A stretch of DNA of 64,000 nucleotides from Pseudomonas sp. PA27(2017) (GTDB taxonomy: Bacteria; Pseudomonadota; Gammaproteobacteria; Pseudomonadales; Pseudomonadaceae), in NCBI RefSeq assembly GCF_001945445.1, contig NZ_MSXW01000008.1, forward strand, positions 1-64,000. Reading direction: 5' to 3'. This document shows, piece by piece, positions 1 through 8,368 of this stretch (its first letter is position 1; each line of letters begins with the position of its first letter). A model generated the notes under the pieces. The model was given only the letters and a program-made list of their open reading frames with translations, was not told the origin of the DNA and searched no databases. The translations under genes were made by a program, and so were the position numbers.

Positions 1-65
1 AAAGTGCTGAGGTCGGAGAAGTTGAAGAGATCGCCGAGGTCGAGCAGTTGCTGCTGAATGGGCAT
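1..65. other. Left-edge segment, unresolved
   Basis: No reading of these bases is convincing. On the minus strand an ATG at 65 would begin MPIQQQLLDLGDLFNF and run off the window, but it directly abuts the T-run of a terminator and has no ribosome binding site. Plus-strand frames are short. It may be the edge of a gene lying outside the window. Confidence 0.3.
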
Positions 66-101
66 AAAAAATCCGATACCAGGAGGCTGGTATCGGATTT
101 T
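66..101. terminator. Strong bidirectional terminator
   Basis: A near-perfect stem of about 15 bp (AAAATCCGATACCAG paired with CTGGTATCGGATTTT) has A and T runs on its two sides. It would end the minus-strand oxidoreductase gene at 185 and anything entering from the left. Confidence 0.85.
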
Positions 102-147
102 CTAGAAACCCCGGCTTGGACTCAAATGCTTAAGTGAACAGCATTAC

Positions 148-167
148 GCCTCTCGGCGGGTTTTTTA
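148..167 (+). terminator. Short hairpin with T-run
   Basis: CGCC-TCTC-GGCG is followed by GTTTTTT, a small Rho-independent terminator shape on the plus strand. Which transcript it ends is unclear; it may back up the larger hairpin at 66-101. Confidence 0.4.
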
Positions 168-184
168 TGGGCGCTTTTCCGGCC

Positions 185-1177
185 TCAGTCGAGCCTGACC
201 AGCACCCGCCCCGCCTGTTCGCCCTGCAGGATGCGCTCGATGGCTGCCGGCAACTCGTCAAGTCCGACCTCAGTGGCCAGGGCTTCCAGATTCGGCAGCT
301 TCCACTGTAACGACAGTTTGTCCCACATCGAGGCCTTGACGACCAGGGGCAACTCGACCGAGTCGACCCCCAGCAGATTTACGCCACGCAGGATGAACGG
401 CAGCACGCTGGCCTGGAATTCGACGCCGGCGGTCAACCCGCAACAGGCCACGCTGCCGCCATAGCGGGTAGCCTTGAGCACGTTGAACAGGATGTCGCCA
501 CCCACGGTGTCGACAGCCCCGCTCCATTGCTCGCGCAGTAGTGGCCGATCGGTTCCGCTTTGCAGCTCCAGCCGCGGCACCACCTGGGACGCACCCAGGC
601 GCGTGAGCATGTCGGCCTGCTGGGCCTTGCCCGTGGCTGCGCTCACCTGATAGCCCAGCGTGCTGAGCAGCAGCACCGCGATGCTGCCGACCCCACCACT
701 GGCACCGGTAACCAGTACCGGGCCGTTCTGCGGCTCGACGCCGGCCTGCTCCAGTTTGTCGACGCACAGCGCCGCAGTCAGGCCTGCGGTGCCGAGAATC
801 ATCGCCTCGCGCAGTGACAGCCCTTGCGGGCGTTTGATCGCCCAACTGGCAGGCACCCGGATGTACTGACCAAAGCCACCTGCCGTGTTCATGCCGAGGT
901 CGTAGCCGGTAACGATCACCTCATCACCTTCGGCGAATTCGGCGGCGCTGGAATGCTCCACCACGCCAGCCGCATCGATACCCGGCGTATGCGGGTAATG
1001 CTTGCTGACCCCACGCTGCCCGGTAGCGGACAGCGCATCCTTGAAATTCAGCGAGGAATAGCGAACGCGGATCAACAGCTCACCAGCGGGCAAATCGGCC
1101 ACGTCGCGCTCGACCACTTGCAGGCCGAAATGGCCATTGGTATCGGGCGCAGCTTGCAGGGCAGTGAAATTCGTCAT
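185..1177 (-). CDS. acuI: AcuI/YhdH-type NADPH-dependent quinone/acrylyl-CoA reductase
   Basis: This is a zinc-independent medium-chain dehydrogenase/reductase of 330 residues, the usual length of the YhdH/AcuI group. A GroES-like N-terminal half (YSSLNFKDALSATG near residue 45) is followed by a Rossmann half with the nucleotide loop VTGASGGVGSIAV near residue 155. The zinc-ligand cysteines of alcohol dehydrogenases are absent. AcuI reduces acrylyl-CoA to propionyl-CoA with NADPH; the real substrate here is inferred from family only. The start is well supported by GGAGGT six bases upstream. The gene lies just downstream of sohB on the same strand and is followed by a strong terminator at 66-101. 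Confidence 0.85.
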   Translation of the reverse strand: MTNFTALQAAPDTNGHFGLQVVERDVADLPAGELLIRVRYSSLNFKDALSATGQRGVSKHYPHTPGIDAAGVVEHSSAAEFAEGDEVIVTGYDLGMNTAGGFGQYIRVPASWAIKRPQGLSLREAMILGTAGLTAALCVDKLEQAGVEPQNGPVLVTGASGGVGSIAVLLLSTLGYQVSAATGKAQQADMLTRLGASQVVPRLELQSGTDRPLLREQWSGAVDTVGGDILFNVLKATRYGGSVACCGLTAGVEFQASVLPFILRGVNLLGVDSVELPLVVKASMWDKLSLQWKLPNLEALATEVGLDELPAAIERILQGEQAGRVLVRLD

Positions 1178-1214
1178 CCAGACCTCCTTGATCCGCTCAC
1201 GCGGAGAGTGCGGG

Positions 1215-2234
1215 TTACCAGAAGCGCTGCTGGGTCAGACGGCCCAACCAGGTCAGGGCAAAGCGATCCAGCGCTACGCTGGCAGCCAGGCCGACACGCT
1301 CCTGCAGGGATTTCTTCTGCACGTAGTGCAGCTGGTAAAGGTCGGCCTCACGCGCACGCTCGGCCAGGTACTCGTCGCTGGTTTTCAACTCATCGACCAG
1401 TTGCTTCTCCATGGCCGCCATGCCGAGCCAGACTTCACCGGTGGCGATCTCGTCGATCTCCAGCTGCGGACGGTAGCGGGCCACGAAGTTCTTGAACAGC
1501 TCGTGGGTGGTTTCCAGGTCTTCCTGGAATTTCTCGCGGCCCTTTTCGGTGTTCTCGCCGAACACCGTCAGGGTGCGCTTGTACTCACCGGCGGTCAGCA
1601 CCTCGAAATCGATGTCGTGCTTTTTCAGCAGGCGGTTGACGTTGGGCAACTGGGCAACCACGCCGATGGAGCCGAGAATGGCGAACGGAGCGGAAATGAT
1701 CTTCTCGCCGATGCAGGCCATCATGTAACCGCCACTGGCGGCGACCTTGTCGATGCACACCGTCAGCGGCACGCCAGACTGGCGAATCCGCGCCAGCTGC
1801 GACGAGGCCAGGCCGTAGCTGTGCACCATGCCGCCGCCGCTTTCCAGGCGCAGCACAACTTCATCCTGGGGCGTGGCGAGGCTCAGCAGTGCGGTGATCT
1901 CGTGGCGCAGGCCCTCGGTGGCCGAAGCCTTGATGTCGCCATCGAAATCGAGCACGTAGACCCGCGACCTGGTTTGCGGCTGTTTCTTGGCAGCCTTGGC
2001 GGCCTTCGCTTCCTCTTTGCCCAATGCCTTGAGCTGTTCCTTGTCGAGAATCGATTGTTCGAGGCGCTGGCGCAGCGCCTTGTAGAAATCGTTGAGTTTG
2101 GTGACCTGCAACTGGCCGCCGCTGCGACGCCCCCGGCTGCGCAGCACCGCAACCGCCACCAACACGACCAGAATGGCCACCACGAGTGTCACCGTTTTGG
2201 CCAGAAACCCTGCGTAATCAGCAAGAAACTCCAC
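1215..2234 (-). CDS. sohB: SohB inner-membrane S49 peptidase
   Basis: The 339-residue protein begins with a membrane segment (residues about 10-30, VTLVVAILVVLVAVAVL), then a charged stretch and the peptidase S49/SppA core. The core shows RLESGGGMVHSYG and AASGGYMMACIGEKI, which carries the nucleophilic serine; the lysine of the Ser-Lys dyad is expected in the following TAGEYKRTLTVFG region. SohB-type enzymes face the periplasm and degrade signal peptides or misfolded envelope proteins. The start is GTG with GGGGAAG upstream. It probably shares a transcript with the downstream reductase at 185-1177. Confidence 0.92.
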   Translation of the reverse strand: MEFLADYAGFLAKTVTLVVAILVVLVAVAVLRSRGRRSGGQLQVTKLNDFYKALRQRLEQSILDKEQLKALGKEEAKAAKAAKKQPQTRSRVYVLDFDGDIKASATEGLRHEITALLSLATPQDEVVLRLESGGGMVHSYGLASSQLARIRQSGVPLTVCIDKVAASGGYMMACIGEKIISAPFAILGSIGVVAQLPNVNRLLKKHDIDFEVLTAGEYKRTLTVFGENTEKGREKFQEDLETTHELFKNFVARYRPQLEIDEIATGEVWLGMAAMEKQLVDELKTSDEYLAERAREADLYQLHYVQKKSLQERVGLAASVALDRFALTWLGRLTQQRFW

Positions 2235-2438
2235 ACACTTCCCCTTTATTCAATCGTCAGCCTCGCCTGGAGGCCCGCATCGTTCAGCATACCGGCGCTA
2301 CCGCACAGCGAACAGCCAGCGCGCGGGGTTTCGAACCTGCAACGAGCAATTCAAACAAACGTATGAATTTTCGTTGACAGCTTCCGCCCATCCCTCCTAC
2401 CCTCGCCTCACATTCAAGGTTCCCGGGTTGCAGCGCAC

Positions 2439-3137
2439 GTGGGCAGCATCTACCTGATTCGACATGGCCAGGCCTCATTCGGTGCAGAGGATTACGATGT
2501 CCTCTCGTCGCTGGGCGAGCGCCAGTCGACTTTGCTCGGCAGCCACCTGGCCCGGACCGGCCTGCAACTCGATCGCGCAGTCAGCGGCAGCCTGACCCGC
2601 CAGGTCCATACCGGCCGTCTGGTGCTCGAACAGCTTGGCGAGTCGCCGGCGCTGGAAACCGATGCCGCCTTCAACGAATTCGACGCCGAAGGCGTGATCC
2701 GCGCCCTGCTCCCCGCGCTGTTGCCGCATGAGCCCCAGGCGCTGGACGTGATGCGCAACGCCGCGCACAACCGTGCCGAGTTCCAGCGCCTGTTCGTGAG
2801 CCTTATCGATACCTGGGTCGGTGGCGACTATGACGCGCCCGCGCTGCAGAGCTGGCAGGCCTTTCTGGATCAGGTCAACAGCGGCCTGCAACGCCTGCTC
2901 GAACAGGCCCACGGCCGCGAGCGCATCGCCGTGTTCACCTCCGGCGGCACCATCACCGCCCTGATCCACCTGCTGACCGGCATGCCGGTCGCCAGCGCGT
3001 TCGCCATGAACTGGCAAATCGTCAACACCTCGCTAAGCTGCCTGAAGTTCCAAAGCGAGCGGGTGACCCTAGCTTCCTTCAACAGCCACGCTCATTTGCA
3101 GCTGTTGAACACCCCATCGCTCATTACCTATCGCTGA
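2439..3137 (+). CDS. Histidine phosphatase (phosphoglycerate mutase-like) superfamily protein
   Basis: The N-terminus reads MGSIYLIRHGQASFG, with the catalytic RHG triad at residues 8-10 that defines the histidine phosphatase branch. A second conserved patch, AVFTSGGTITALIHLL, carries TSGG where many relatives have a second catalytic His (SHGG), so classic phosphatase activity is uncertain. Length is 232 residues. The start is GTG; no other in-frame start leaves the RHG motif correctly placed. The substrate cannot be predicted. The gene is followed after 58 bp by an SCP2 protein and then the phosphotransferase and SDR genes, suggesting a lipid or acyl-CoA context. Confidence 0.8.
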   Translation: MGSIYLIRHGQASFGAEDYDVLSSLGERQSTLLGSHLARTGLQLDRAVSGSLTRQVHTGRLVLEQLGESPALETDAAFNEFDAEGVIRALLPALLPHEPQALDVMRNAAHNRAEFQRLFVSLIDTWVGGDYDAPALQSWQAFLDQVNSGLQRLLEQAHGRERIAVFTSGGTITALIHLLTGMPVASAFAMNWQIVNTSLSCLKFQSERVTLASFNSHAHLQLLNTPSLITYR

Positions 3138-3195
3138 GCGACGGTCAACGTGCCCGCGAGGGCGCAGAACAATCGAAAATCACAAGGAAACCACC

Positions 3196-3507
3196 ATGAG
3201 CGTCGCAGACATCGTCCAAACCATGAAAGCCAAGTTCAACCCAAGCGCCGCCGAAGGCCTGGACCTGGTTTTCCAGTTCAACATCGAAGATGCCGACAAC
3301 CACTACCTGATCGTCAAGGACGGCACCTGCGACGTGAAACAGGGCGACAGCCCGGACGCCAATGTCACCCTGATCATGGACAAGGAAACCTTCAAGGGCA
3401 TCACCACCGGTGAAACCGACGGCATGCAGGCGTTCATGGCCGGCAAGCTGCGCGCTGAAGGCGACATGATGCTGGCGCTCAAGCTGAGCGAACTGTTCCC
3501 GGTCTGA
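3196..3507 (+). CDS. SCP2 sterol-carrier domain protein
   Basis: The whole 103-residue protein is one SCP2 fold: an N-terminal helix (MSVADIVQTMKAKFNPSAA), strands with DADNHYLIVKDGTCDV, and the conserved C-terminal part with TDGMQAFMAGKLRAEGDM. Such proteins bind lipids or fatty acyl-CoAs in a hydrophobic tunnel. AAGGAAACCACC precedes the ATG. A clear terminator follows at 3533-3562, so the transcript with the upstream phosphatase-like gene probably ends here. Confidence 0.88.
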   Translation: MSVADIVQTMKAKFNPSAAEGLDLVFQFNIEDADNHYLIVKDGTCDVKQGDSPDANVTLIMDKETFKGITTGETDGMQAFMAGKLRAEGDMMLALKLSELFPV

Positions 3508-3532
3508 GTACGGGCGAACGGCTCGAATCGCG

Positions 3533-3562
3533 AAACCGGAATCCCAGGATTCCGGTTTTTTT
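3533..3562 (+). terminator. Rho-independent terminator after SCP2 gene
   Basis: AACCGGAATCC pairs with GGATTCCGGTT and is followed by a run of eight T. It lies 25 bp after the SCP2 stop codon. Confidence 0.9.
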
Positions 3563-3703
3563 TGGCCTGCCGACCGGCGCATCAGCAGGTTTGATTCGCC
3601 ACCAACAGCCGTATCGATAAGCCTGCGCCGCGCTTGTGACCCGATGCCGGGCTGATTAGATTGACCCCATCATCACCGCCAATGAAAACGAGAAGGGATA
3701 GGG

Positions 3704-4771
3704 ATGACACTCACCGACCGGCCCAGCGCCATCCGTCAGGGCGAAGAACTCGACGCCCGCGCCATCGATGCTTACCTCAAGGCTCACATCAGCGACCTGC
3801 GCGGTGAGCCGCAGATCAGCCAGTTCCCGGGCGGCGCCTCCAACCTGACTTACCTGCTGCGCTATGACGATCGCGAACTGGTGCTGCGCCGCCCGCCTTT
3901 CGGCCGCAAGGCCAAGTCCGCCCACGACATGGGCCGCGAGTTTCGCATTCTCAACCAGCTCAGAGACGCCTTCCCGTACTGCCCGCAGGCTTTCGTGCAC
4001 TGCACCGACGAATCGGTGATCGGCGCCGAGTTCTACGTCATGCAGCGTGTGGACGGCATCATCCTGCGTGCCGACCTGCCGGCAGAGCTGCAGCTCACGG
4101 CCGATCAAACCACTTCCCTGTGCAAGAGCTTCATCGACCGCCTGGTCGAGCTGCACCAGGTCGATTACCAACGCTGTGGCCTGGCCGACCTGGGCAAGCC
4201 CGATGGGTACGTGGCGCGGCAGATCAGCGGCTGGAGCGAGCGCTACGACAACGCGCGCACCCCCGATGCGCCCGGCTGGCAGGCGGTTCGCAGCTGGTTG
4301 CAGGAGAAGATGCCGGCCGACCACCCGCGGCCGGCCATCGTGCACAACGACTACCGCTTCGACAACGTGATCCTCGATGCCAACGACCCGCTGCGCATCA
4401 TCGGCGTGCTCGACTGGGAGTTGACCACCCTGGGCGACCCGCTGATGGACCTGGGCAACACCCTGGCCTACTGGATCGAAGCGGACGACCCCGCGCCCGT
4501 ACAACTGATGCGCCGCCAGCCGAGCAACGCGCCCGGCATGCTGACCCGCCAGGCCTTCGTGGATTACTACGCCGAGCGCGCTGGCGTCCGCATCGACGGC
4601 TTCGATTTCTATTACATCTACGGCCTGTTCCGCCTGGCCGGCATCGTCCAGCAGATCTACTACCGCTACTACCACGGGCAAACCGCCGACAAGCGCTTCG
4701 CCTCCTTCGTGCAGATGAACGCCTTGCTCGAACAGATGGCCCTCGGGGTCATCGCGCGCTCATCGCTCTGA
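3704..4771 (+). CDS. APH/ACAD10-like phosphotransferase
   Basis: The 355-residue protein has the aminoglycoside phosphotransferase (kinase-like) fold of the ACAD10/11-associated family. Visible are the catalytic loop HNDYRFDNVILD (Asp and Asn of HxDxxxxN) and the metal-binding GVLDWELTTLGDP. A nucleotide-contact region (FPGGASNLTYLLRY) lies near residue 45. Eukaryotic ACAD10/11 relatives act on 4-hydroxyacyl-CoAs, phosphorylating the hydroxyl before elimination. Its pairing with an SDR 26 bp downstream and an SCP2 protein upstream fits fatty-acid or hydroxyacyl metabolism, but the substrate is inferred. AGAAGGGATAGGG precedes the ATG. Confidence 0.85.
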   Translation: MTLTDRPSAIRQGEELDARAIDAYLKAHISDLRGEPQISQFPGGASNLTYLLRYDDRELVLRRPPFGRKAKSAHDMGREFRILNQLRDAFPYCPQAFVHCTDESVIGAEFYVMQRVDGIILRADLPAELQLTADQTTSLCKSFIDRLVELHQVDYQRCGLADLGKPDGYVARQISGWSERYDNARTPDAPGWQAVRSWLQEKMPADHPRPAIVHNDYRFDNVILDANDPLRIIGVLDWELTTLGDPLMDLGNTLAYWIEADDPAPVQLMRRQPSNAPGMLTRQAFVDYYAERAGVRIDGFDFYYIYGLFRLAGIVQQIYYRYYHGQTADKRFASFVQMNALLEQMALGVIARSSL

Positions 4772-4797
4772 CGCCCTTCCTTATCGAGACTCACGCC

Positions 4798-5565
4798 ATG
4801 TCCAAGACCCAGTTGTTCGACCTCGACGGCAAGATCGCCTTCGTTTCCGGTGCCAGCCGCGGCATCGGTGAAGCCATCGCCCACCTGCTGGCTCAGCAAG
4901 GCGCCGAGGTGATCGTCTCCAGCCGCAAGCTGGACGACTGCCAGACCGTGGCCGACGCCATCGTCGCCAAGGGCGGCAAGGCCGTGGCGATGGCCTGCCA
5001 TATCGGCGAGATGGAACAGATCCAGACGGTGTTCGCCGAGATTCGCCAGCGCTTCGGCCGGCTCGACATCCTGGTCAACAACGCGGCGACCAACCCGCAG
5101 TTCTGCAACGTGCTCGATACCGACCTGGGCGCCTTCCAGAAGACCGTCGACGTGAACATCCGCGGCTACTACTTCATGTCCATCGAAGGCGGCAAGCTGA
5201 TGAAGGAGAACGGCGGCGGTAGCATCATCAACGTGGCGTCGATCAACGGCGTGTCGCCAGGTGAATTCCAGGGCATCTACTCGGTGACCAAGGCGGCTGT
5301 AATCAGCATGACCAAGGTGTTCGCCAAGGAATGCGCACAGTTCGGCATCCGCTGCAATGCCCTGCTGCCGGGGCTGACCGACACACGCTTCGCGTCGGCG
5401 CTGACCAAGAACGAGGCGATCCTCAACTTCGCCCTGCAGCGCATTCCGCTCAAGCGCGTCGCCGAACCGAGCGAAATGGCCGGTGCGGTGCTGTACCTGG
5501 CCAGCGAGGCGTCGAGCTACACCACTGGCGTGGCGTTGAATGTCGATGGCGGGTTCCTGTCCTGA
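4798..5565 (+). CDS. Short-chain dehydrogenase/reductase (SDR)
   Basis: A classical SDR of 255 residues. The cofactor loop SGASRGIGEA lies at residues 17-26, NNAA follows strand 4, the catalytic serine is in NVASING, and the active-site YSVTK follows. The C-terminal half has the usual LPGLTDTRFA lid and the VDGGF end. The ATG at 4798 is chosen because it starts the family-typical N-terminus (MSKTQLFDLDGKIAFVSG); the open frame extends upstream without support. It is probably co-transcribed with the phosphotransferase. The substrate is unknown. Confidence 0.9.
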   Translation: MSKTQLFDLDGKIAFVSGASRGIGEAIAHLLAQQGAEVIVSSRKLDDCQTVADAIVAKGGKAVAMACHIGEMEQIQTVFAEIRQRFGRLDILVNNAATNPQFCNVLDTDLGAFQKTVDVNIRGYYFMSIEGGKLMKENGGGSIINVASINGVSPGEFQGIYSVTKAAVISMTKVFAKECAQFGIRCNALLPGLTDTRFASALTKNEAILNFALQRIPLKRVAEPSEMAGAVLYLASEASSYTTGVALNVDGGFLS

Positions 5566-5641
5566 AAACTGGCTGCGAGCCTTGAGGCTGTGATCGTGTG
5601 GTTGTGTGGGCGGTAAAAACAGAAGCAACCACTCAAACCAA

Positions 5642-5740
5642 CCTGTGGGAGCCCCGACCTCGGGGCGAAACGATTGCAGCCTGACTGCCTATTTCGGCGG
5701 TGCCTGAGCGAATCGCCGCGAGGTCGCGACTCCCACAGCG
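5642..5740. repeat. Pair of inverted REP-like elements
   Basis: CCTGTGGGAG with a GC-rich hairpin (CCCCGACCTCGGGG) at 5642-5668 is mirrored by CGCCGCGAGGTCGCG and CTCCCACAG at 5713-5739. The arrangement matches the Pseudomonas REP/REPIN layout (two inverted REPs flanking a spacer). It fills most of the gap between the convergent SDR and hypothetical genes. Confidence 0.75.
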
Positions 5741-5808
5741 GATCGGCTAATGACCGCACCCACCGCACTCCGCTCATTGCAAATGGGCCACATCCGAACT
5801 GCAGCAAC

Positions 5809-6456
5809 TCATTGCCAATCCTTGAGCGCTTGATGAGCCGCCTCGTTCATCGGCTCGGCCAGCAACCCGGTAGGCGTCAGGCTGACGTTGAACACCGCCT
5901 TGTCGGCCATCGGCAGGTAGGTCACGCGGCGCGCCTGGGCGTCGAACATTAACAGATCGTGCTGGCCCAGGCGCAGCCAGCGCCAAAGGTCCACACCATA
6001 CAGGCTGTGGGTCAGCTCGGCCTGGGTGTAACGCGCCTGGCTCTGCTGTTCGATGGACAGGAATCGACTGTTGAGTTTCTCCAGCCGGTAGCCCGGCTCC
6101 AGGCCAATCAGCGCGGCCAGCCCCTTCCATTGCAGCAGACGCACGTCGAGCTGCCACAGATCGCCCTCCAGATTGGCGCTGCGCTGCACGCCATCTTCGA
6201 GAATGTCGACCTGGTAGACGCTGGCCGTACGATGAAAGCTCAGGGTCAGCAGCGGCTTGTTGGCGGGCAACGGCTCGTAGCGACTCAGGTCGTAGGCCAC
6301 CAGCCCCACCAGCACCGCGGCGGCGAAAAATACCAGGCCGCTGCTGCCACGCAACCAGGCGAGAAACCAGCGCCCGCCGAACAGAATGCGCAGGGCGATG
6401 AACAACACCAGCAATGCCAGCAGAGCCGTTGCCCAGGCGAGCGCGTTGTACTGCAT
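5809..6456 (-). CDS. Hypothetical two-TM membrane protein
   Basis: No family recognised. The 215-residue protein starts with two hydrophobic helices (ALAWATALLALLVLFIALRI at residues 5-24 and GLVFFAAAVLVGLVAYDL at about 40-57). A roughly 150-residue soluble domain follows, probably periplasmic and rich in beta-type sequence (LLTLSFHRTASVYQVDI, RRVTYLPMADKAVFNVSL). AAGGAAT precedes the ATG. It is divergent from the TSUP permease at 6555 with about 100 bp between them. Confidence 0.75.
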   Translation of the reverse strand: MQYNALAWATALLALLVLFIALRILFGGRWFLAWLRGSSGLVFFAAAVLVGLVAYDLSRYEPLPANKPLLTLSFHRTASVYQVDILEDGVQRSANLEGDLWQLDVRLLQWKGLAALIGLEPGYRLEKLNSRFLSIEQQSQARYTQAELTHSLYGVDLWRWLRLGQHDLLMFDAQARRVTYLPMADKAVFNVSLTPTGLLAEPMNEAAHQALKDWQ

Positions 6457-6554
6457 CGAATCGATTCCTTGTAAGTGAAAATGTCGGCATTATGCGCAGC
6501 GCATTCGCCTGCGAATAGCGCCGTTGCCGCACAATCGGATACAGGTCGCCTTTT

Positions 6555-7340
6555 ATGTCCCTCCCGCTCGAAATGGCCGTCGATCCCACGACGCTGCTGT
6601 TGCTCGCCCTGGTCGCCTTCATCGCCGGGTTCATCGATGCCATCGCCGGCGGCGGCGGTCTGCTGACCATCCCCGCCCTGCTCACCACCGGCCTGCCGCC
6701 GCACCTGGTGCTGGGTACCAGCAAGCTGTGCGCGACCTTCGGCTCGGGCACCGCGAGCTACACCTTCTACCGGCGCAAGCTATTCAGCCCCGGCAAGTGG
6801 AAGAACGCGATGGCAGCCACTGCCATCGGCGCGATTGGTGGTGCGGTACTGGTGCACTGGATGCCGGCCGAGTGGATCAACAAGATGCTGCCGGTGGTGG
6901 TGTTCGCCTGCGGCATTTACCTGCTGTTCGGCAAGACGCCCGACGCGCCGCTGGACGCCGACCTGCCCATCGCCAAACGGCGGCAATGGCCACAAGGCAT
7001 CGGCCTGGGGCTCTATGACGGCGTGGCGGGCCCGGGAACCGGCGCATTCTGGACGGTCAGCACCCTGCTCATGTACCCACTGGACCTGGTACGGGCCAGC
7101 GGCGTGGCGCGTTCGATGAATTTCATCAGCAACGCCTGCGCCCTGGCGGTGTTCATCGTTGCCGGTCAGGTAGCCTGGGTGCTGGGGCTGTGCATGGGTT
7201 TCTCGCTGATGGCAGGCGCCTTTCTCGGCGCGCGTACGGCGATTGGCGGTGGCTCGAAGTTCATCCGCCCGGTGTTCATTCTGGTGGTGCTGGGGCTGAC
7301 GACGCGGCTAGTCTGGCAGCACTGGTTCAGCGGTGCCTAA
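6555..7340 (+). CDS. TSUP (TauE/SafE) family membrane transporter, YfcA-like
   Basis: A 261-residue polytopic protein with about seven or eight hydrophobic segments. It has the family signature FIAGFIDAIAGGGGLLTIPALL near the N-terminus and the matching half-repeat YDGVAGPGTGAFW in the second half. TSUP proteins export or import sulfur-containing organic anions such as sulfite or sulfoacetate; the substrate is not predictable here. An alternative in-frame ATG at 6573 is possible; neither has a strong Shine-Dalgarno. Its TAA stop directly abuts a palindromic repeat at 7341. Confidence 0.88.
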   Translation: MSLPLEMAVDPTTLLLLALVAFIAGFIDAIAGGGGLLTIPALLTTGLPPHLVLGTSKLCATFGSGTASYTFYRRKLFSPGKWKNAMAATAIGAIGGAVLVHWMPAEWINKMLPVVVFACGIYLLFGKTPDAPLDADLPIAKRRQWPQGIGLGLYDGVAGPGTGAFWTVSTLLMYPLDLVRASGVARSMNFISNACALAVFIVAGQVAWVLGLCMGFSLMAGAFLGARTAIGGGSKFIRPVFILVVLGLTTRLVWQHWFSGA

Positions 7341-7566
7341 CAGGCCTTTGAAAAACGTAGGCGAGGAAGTCAGTGCAAGGCCTGGGCGGCCCCACAAAAA
7401 CAGCCGAAACGTAGCGCAGCGGAGTAACAGCCGAAGGCTGGCCCGCAGGGCGAACGAAGTGAGTCAAAAAGCACTGGGCCCGCACTTGGGTTTACGTGCT
7501 GTAAATGAGCATTTTTAGGCTGTTTTTAACGCAGCAATGGCAACGTAGGTAGTTTTCAAGGGCCTG
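7341..7566. repeat. Palindromic intergenic repeat, family A, long copy
   Basis: The terminal inverted repeats are CAGGCCTTTGAAAAACGTAG on the left and, read on the other strand, CAGGCCCTTGAAAACTACC on the right. The interior contains further self-complementary stretches. The left end begins right after the TSUP stop codon and the right end supplies the last codons and stop of nudC. Related copies lie at 35686-35825 and 60659-60703. Confidence 0.75.
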
Positions 7567-8368
7567 CCAGGCGGCTGGCCACGTAGGAATCGATCAGGTA
7601 ACGGGCGATCGAGCGCGAAGCCGGCAGGGGCGGCAGCGCATGGATCGAGAACCAGCGGGCATCCTCGATCTCCTCTTCCTGCATGACGATCTCGCCACCG
7701 GCATAGTCGGCATGAAAGCCGAGCATCAGCGAGTGCGGAAACGGCCAGTTCTGGCTGCCCTGGTAGCGAATGTTGCAGACTTCGACGCCCACCTCTTCGC
7801 GCACCTCGCGGGCGACGCACTGCTCTACCGATTCGCCCGCTTCGACGAAACCGGCCAAGGTGCTGTACACCCCGCTGACGAAGCGCGGTGACCGCGCCAG
7901 CAGCACGTCGTCACCGCGGGTGACCAACACGATCATGCTCGGCGACAGGCGCGGATAGTGGCGCAAGCTACACGCCGGGCACTGCATAGCACGCTCGCCA
8001 GGTACCTGCAGCATCGCCGCGGCACAACTGCCGCAGAAGCGGTTGTCGCTGGCCCAGGTGCCGATCTGCGCGGCAAAACCGAGCATCTGGAACAGCTCGG
8101 CGTCGCCTTCGAGCATCGCCTGGCGCAATGATTGCCAATGGCAGCCCGGCAGCTCGGCCTTGCCCTGCAACTCGAGCAGGTAGACCGGCTCCCCGCGAAA
8201 ATGCCCGAGGCCATGCTCGGCGATTACCGGCAGCTCCTGCTTCTTCAACCATTCGCGGGGAAACAACAGGCCATTGGCGTCACCCAGAAAATGCTGGCGA
8301 TGGTGGGCCAGCGCCAGGCCACCAGGCTGCTCGCGGTCGAGCAGTTCGGGTTGCCAGTGCGCGACCAT
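7556..8368 (-). CDS. nudC: NudC NAD+ diphosphatase / deNADding enzyme
   Basis: The 270-residue protein has the NudC layout: N-terminal domain, a four-cysteine zinc ribbon (CGSCAAAM ... [11 protein letters not shown]), and the Nudix box [20 protein letters not shown]. The NudC-specific motif follows as [11 protein letters not shown] (SQPWPFP in most relatives). The enzyme cleaves NAD(H) and removes NAD caps from RNA. The start codon overlaps the stop of the upstream gene by one base (TGATG), so the two are translationally coupled. The final residues and the stop codon lie inside a palindromic repeat. Confidence 0.95.
   Translation of the reverse strand: MVAHWQPELLDREQPGGLALAHHRQHFLGDANGLLFPREWLKKQELPVIAEHGLGHFRGEPVYLLELQGKAELPGCHWQSLRQAMLEGDAELFQMLGFAAQIGTWASDNRFCGSCAAAMLQVPGERAMQCPACSLRHYPRLSPSMIVLVTRGDDVLLARSPRFVSGVYSTLAGFVEAGESVEQCVAREVREEVGVEVCNIRYQGSQNWPFPHSLMLGFHADYAGGEIVMQEEEIEDARWFSIHALPPLPASRSIARYLIDSYVASRLAGP

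Noticed and set aside
3..134. Plus-strand frame reading through the terminator at the left edge
   Set aside because: It runs through a strong bidirectional hairpin and has no supporting protein features.
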